DNA of 5,907 nt, taken from an uncultured Loktanella sp. (GTDB taxonomy: Bacteria; Pseudomonadota; Alphaproteobacteria; Rhodobacterales; Rhodobacteraceae). The notes under the pieces were generated by a model. It did not search any database. It was not told where the DNA came from and saw only the letters and a list, made by a program, of their open reading frames with translations. Positions 5,767 to 5,907 of this stretch are shown piece by piece. The stretch is taken from positions 1 to 5,907 of the forward strand of contig CAJXTP010000186.1 of assembly GCA_913061335.1 (NCBI GenBank), written 5' to 3'. How positions within the stretch are numbered: position 1 is the first letter of the stretch; each line of letters begins with the position of its first letter. Both the position numbers and the translations under genes were made by a program.

Positions 5767-5853
5767 TTGTCCAAACAGACGGACAAAGATACTTGCCTTG
5801 TCCCATATCTGTCTATGTTTTGTGGGTAAATGTCCAAGCCACGGGACACATTT
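5767..5853. repeat. Cluster of alternating TGTCC / GGACA motifs beside the tRNA 3' end
   Basis: TTGTCC (5767-5772), GGACAA (5781-5786), TTGTCC (5798-5803), TGTCC (5831-5835) and GGACA (5844-5848) alternate in orientation. Adjacent pairs can form 5-6 bp stems with loops of 8-11 nt; the last can extend to AAATGTCC with ACACATTT using a bulge. They could be recombinase arm sites, regulator sites or only leftover structure of the tRNA trailer. Confidence 0.3.
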
Positions 5854-5907
5854 GGTGCGGTCGGGGGGACTCGAACCCCCACGAGTGTTACCTCACAGCG
5901 ACCTCAA
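5853..5907 (-). tRNA. tRNA-Leu(GAG), 3' portion (5' part beyond the window)
   Basis: Read on the minus strand from the window edge: anticodon loop TTGAGGT with anticodon GAG (5905-5903), the 3' anticodon stem CGCTG, a long type II variable arm closed by GAG/CTC, a T-stem of five G-C pairs around TTCGAGT, the 3' acceptor strand CGACCGC, discriminator A and encoded CCA (5855-5853). The long variable arm and anticodon identify leucine; it reads CUC and CUU codons. The window cuts exactly at the start of the anticodon loop, so the D-arm and 5' acceptor strand are not visible. The 3' half is a common integrase attachment target, and an integrase relic follows directly. Confidence 0.93.

Noticed and set aside
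5740..5775. Second tRNA suggested by GGTTCGAATT
   Set aside because: The sequences on either side of TTCGAAT cannot pair as a T-stem, and no acceptor or anticodon arm can be built.
1..5907. CRISPR array, toxin-antitoxin pair or defence system
   Set aside because: No regularly spaced repeats and no paired small genes with intact frames were found; the non-operon part consists of relics.

Overview
The window looks like chromosomal DNA of an alphaproteobacterium, most likely a marine Rhodobacterales (Roseobacter-group) species. The basis is the style of the three transporter proteins, the type II tRNA-Leu and the remnant integrase. Genus cannot be fixed from this sequence. No database search was run; family calls are from motif recognition.

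Positions 1-3953 hold a minus-strand ABC importer operon of the polyamine (spermidine/putrescine, Pot) type. In transcription order it has an ATPase (3953-2853, TTG start), a periplasmic binding protein with signal peptide (2760-1654) and an inner-membrane permease (1554 to the window edge, 518 codons visible with no stop). The binding protein should deliver substrate to the permease while the ATPase drives transport. A second permease would be expected beyond position 1. The permease is unusual in carrying about 240 extra-cytoplasmic residues between its first two membrane segments. Hairpins lie in both intergenic gaps, and a 14-bp perfect palindrome sits in the probable leader of the operon.

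Positions 4054-5852 hold no intact gene that I can support. They contain mobile-element debris: a plus-strand IS3-family orfA with several frameshifts and a 40-bp insertion (4422-4721), a short plus-strand gene relic that stops at codon 3 (5096-5252), and a minus-strand tyrosine recombinase (integrase) pseudogene (about 5736-5249) with an internal deletion, two in-frame stops and a frameshift.

Positions 5907-5853 are the 3' part of a minus-strand tRNA-Leu(GAG) gene with encoded CCA. An integrase relic that begins just past a tRNA 3' end and reads away from it is the usual layout of an element integrated at a tRNA gene, so the 1.8-kb stretch is best read as the eroded remains of such an insertion beside an intact transporter operon. 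I saw no CRISPR array, rRNA or convincing new defence system.
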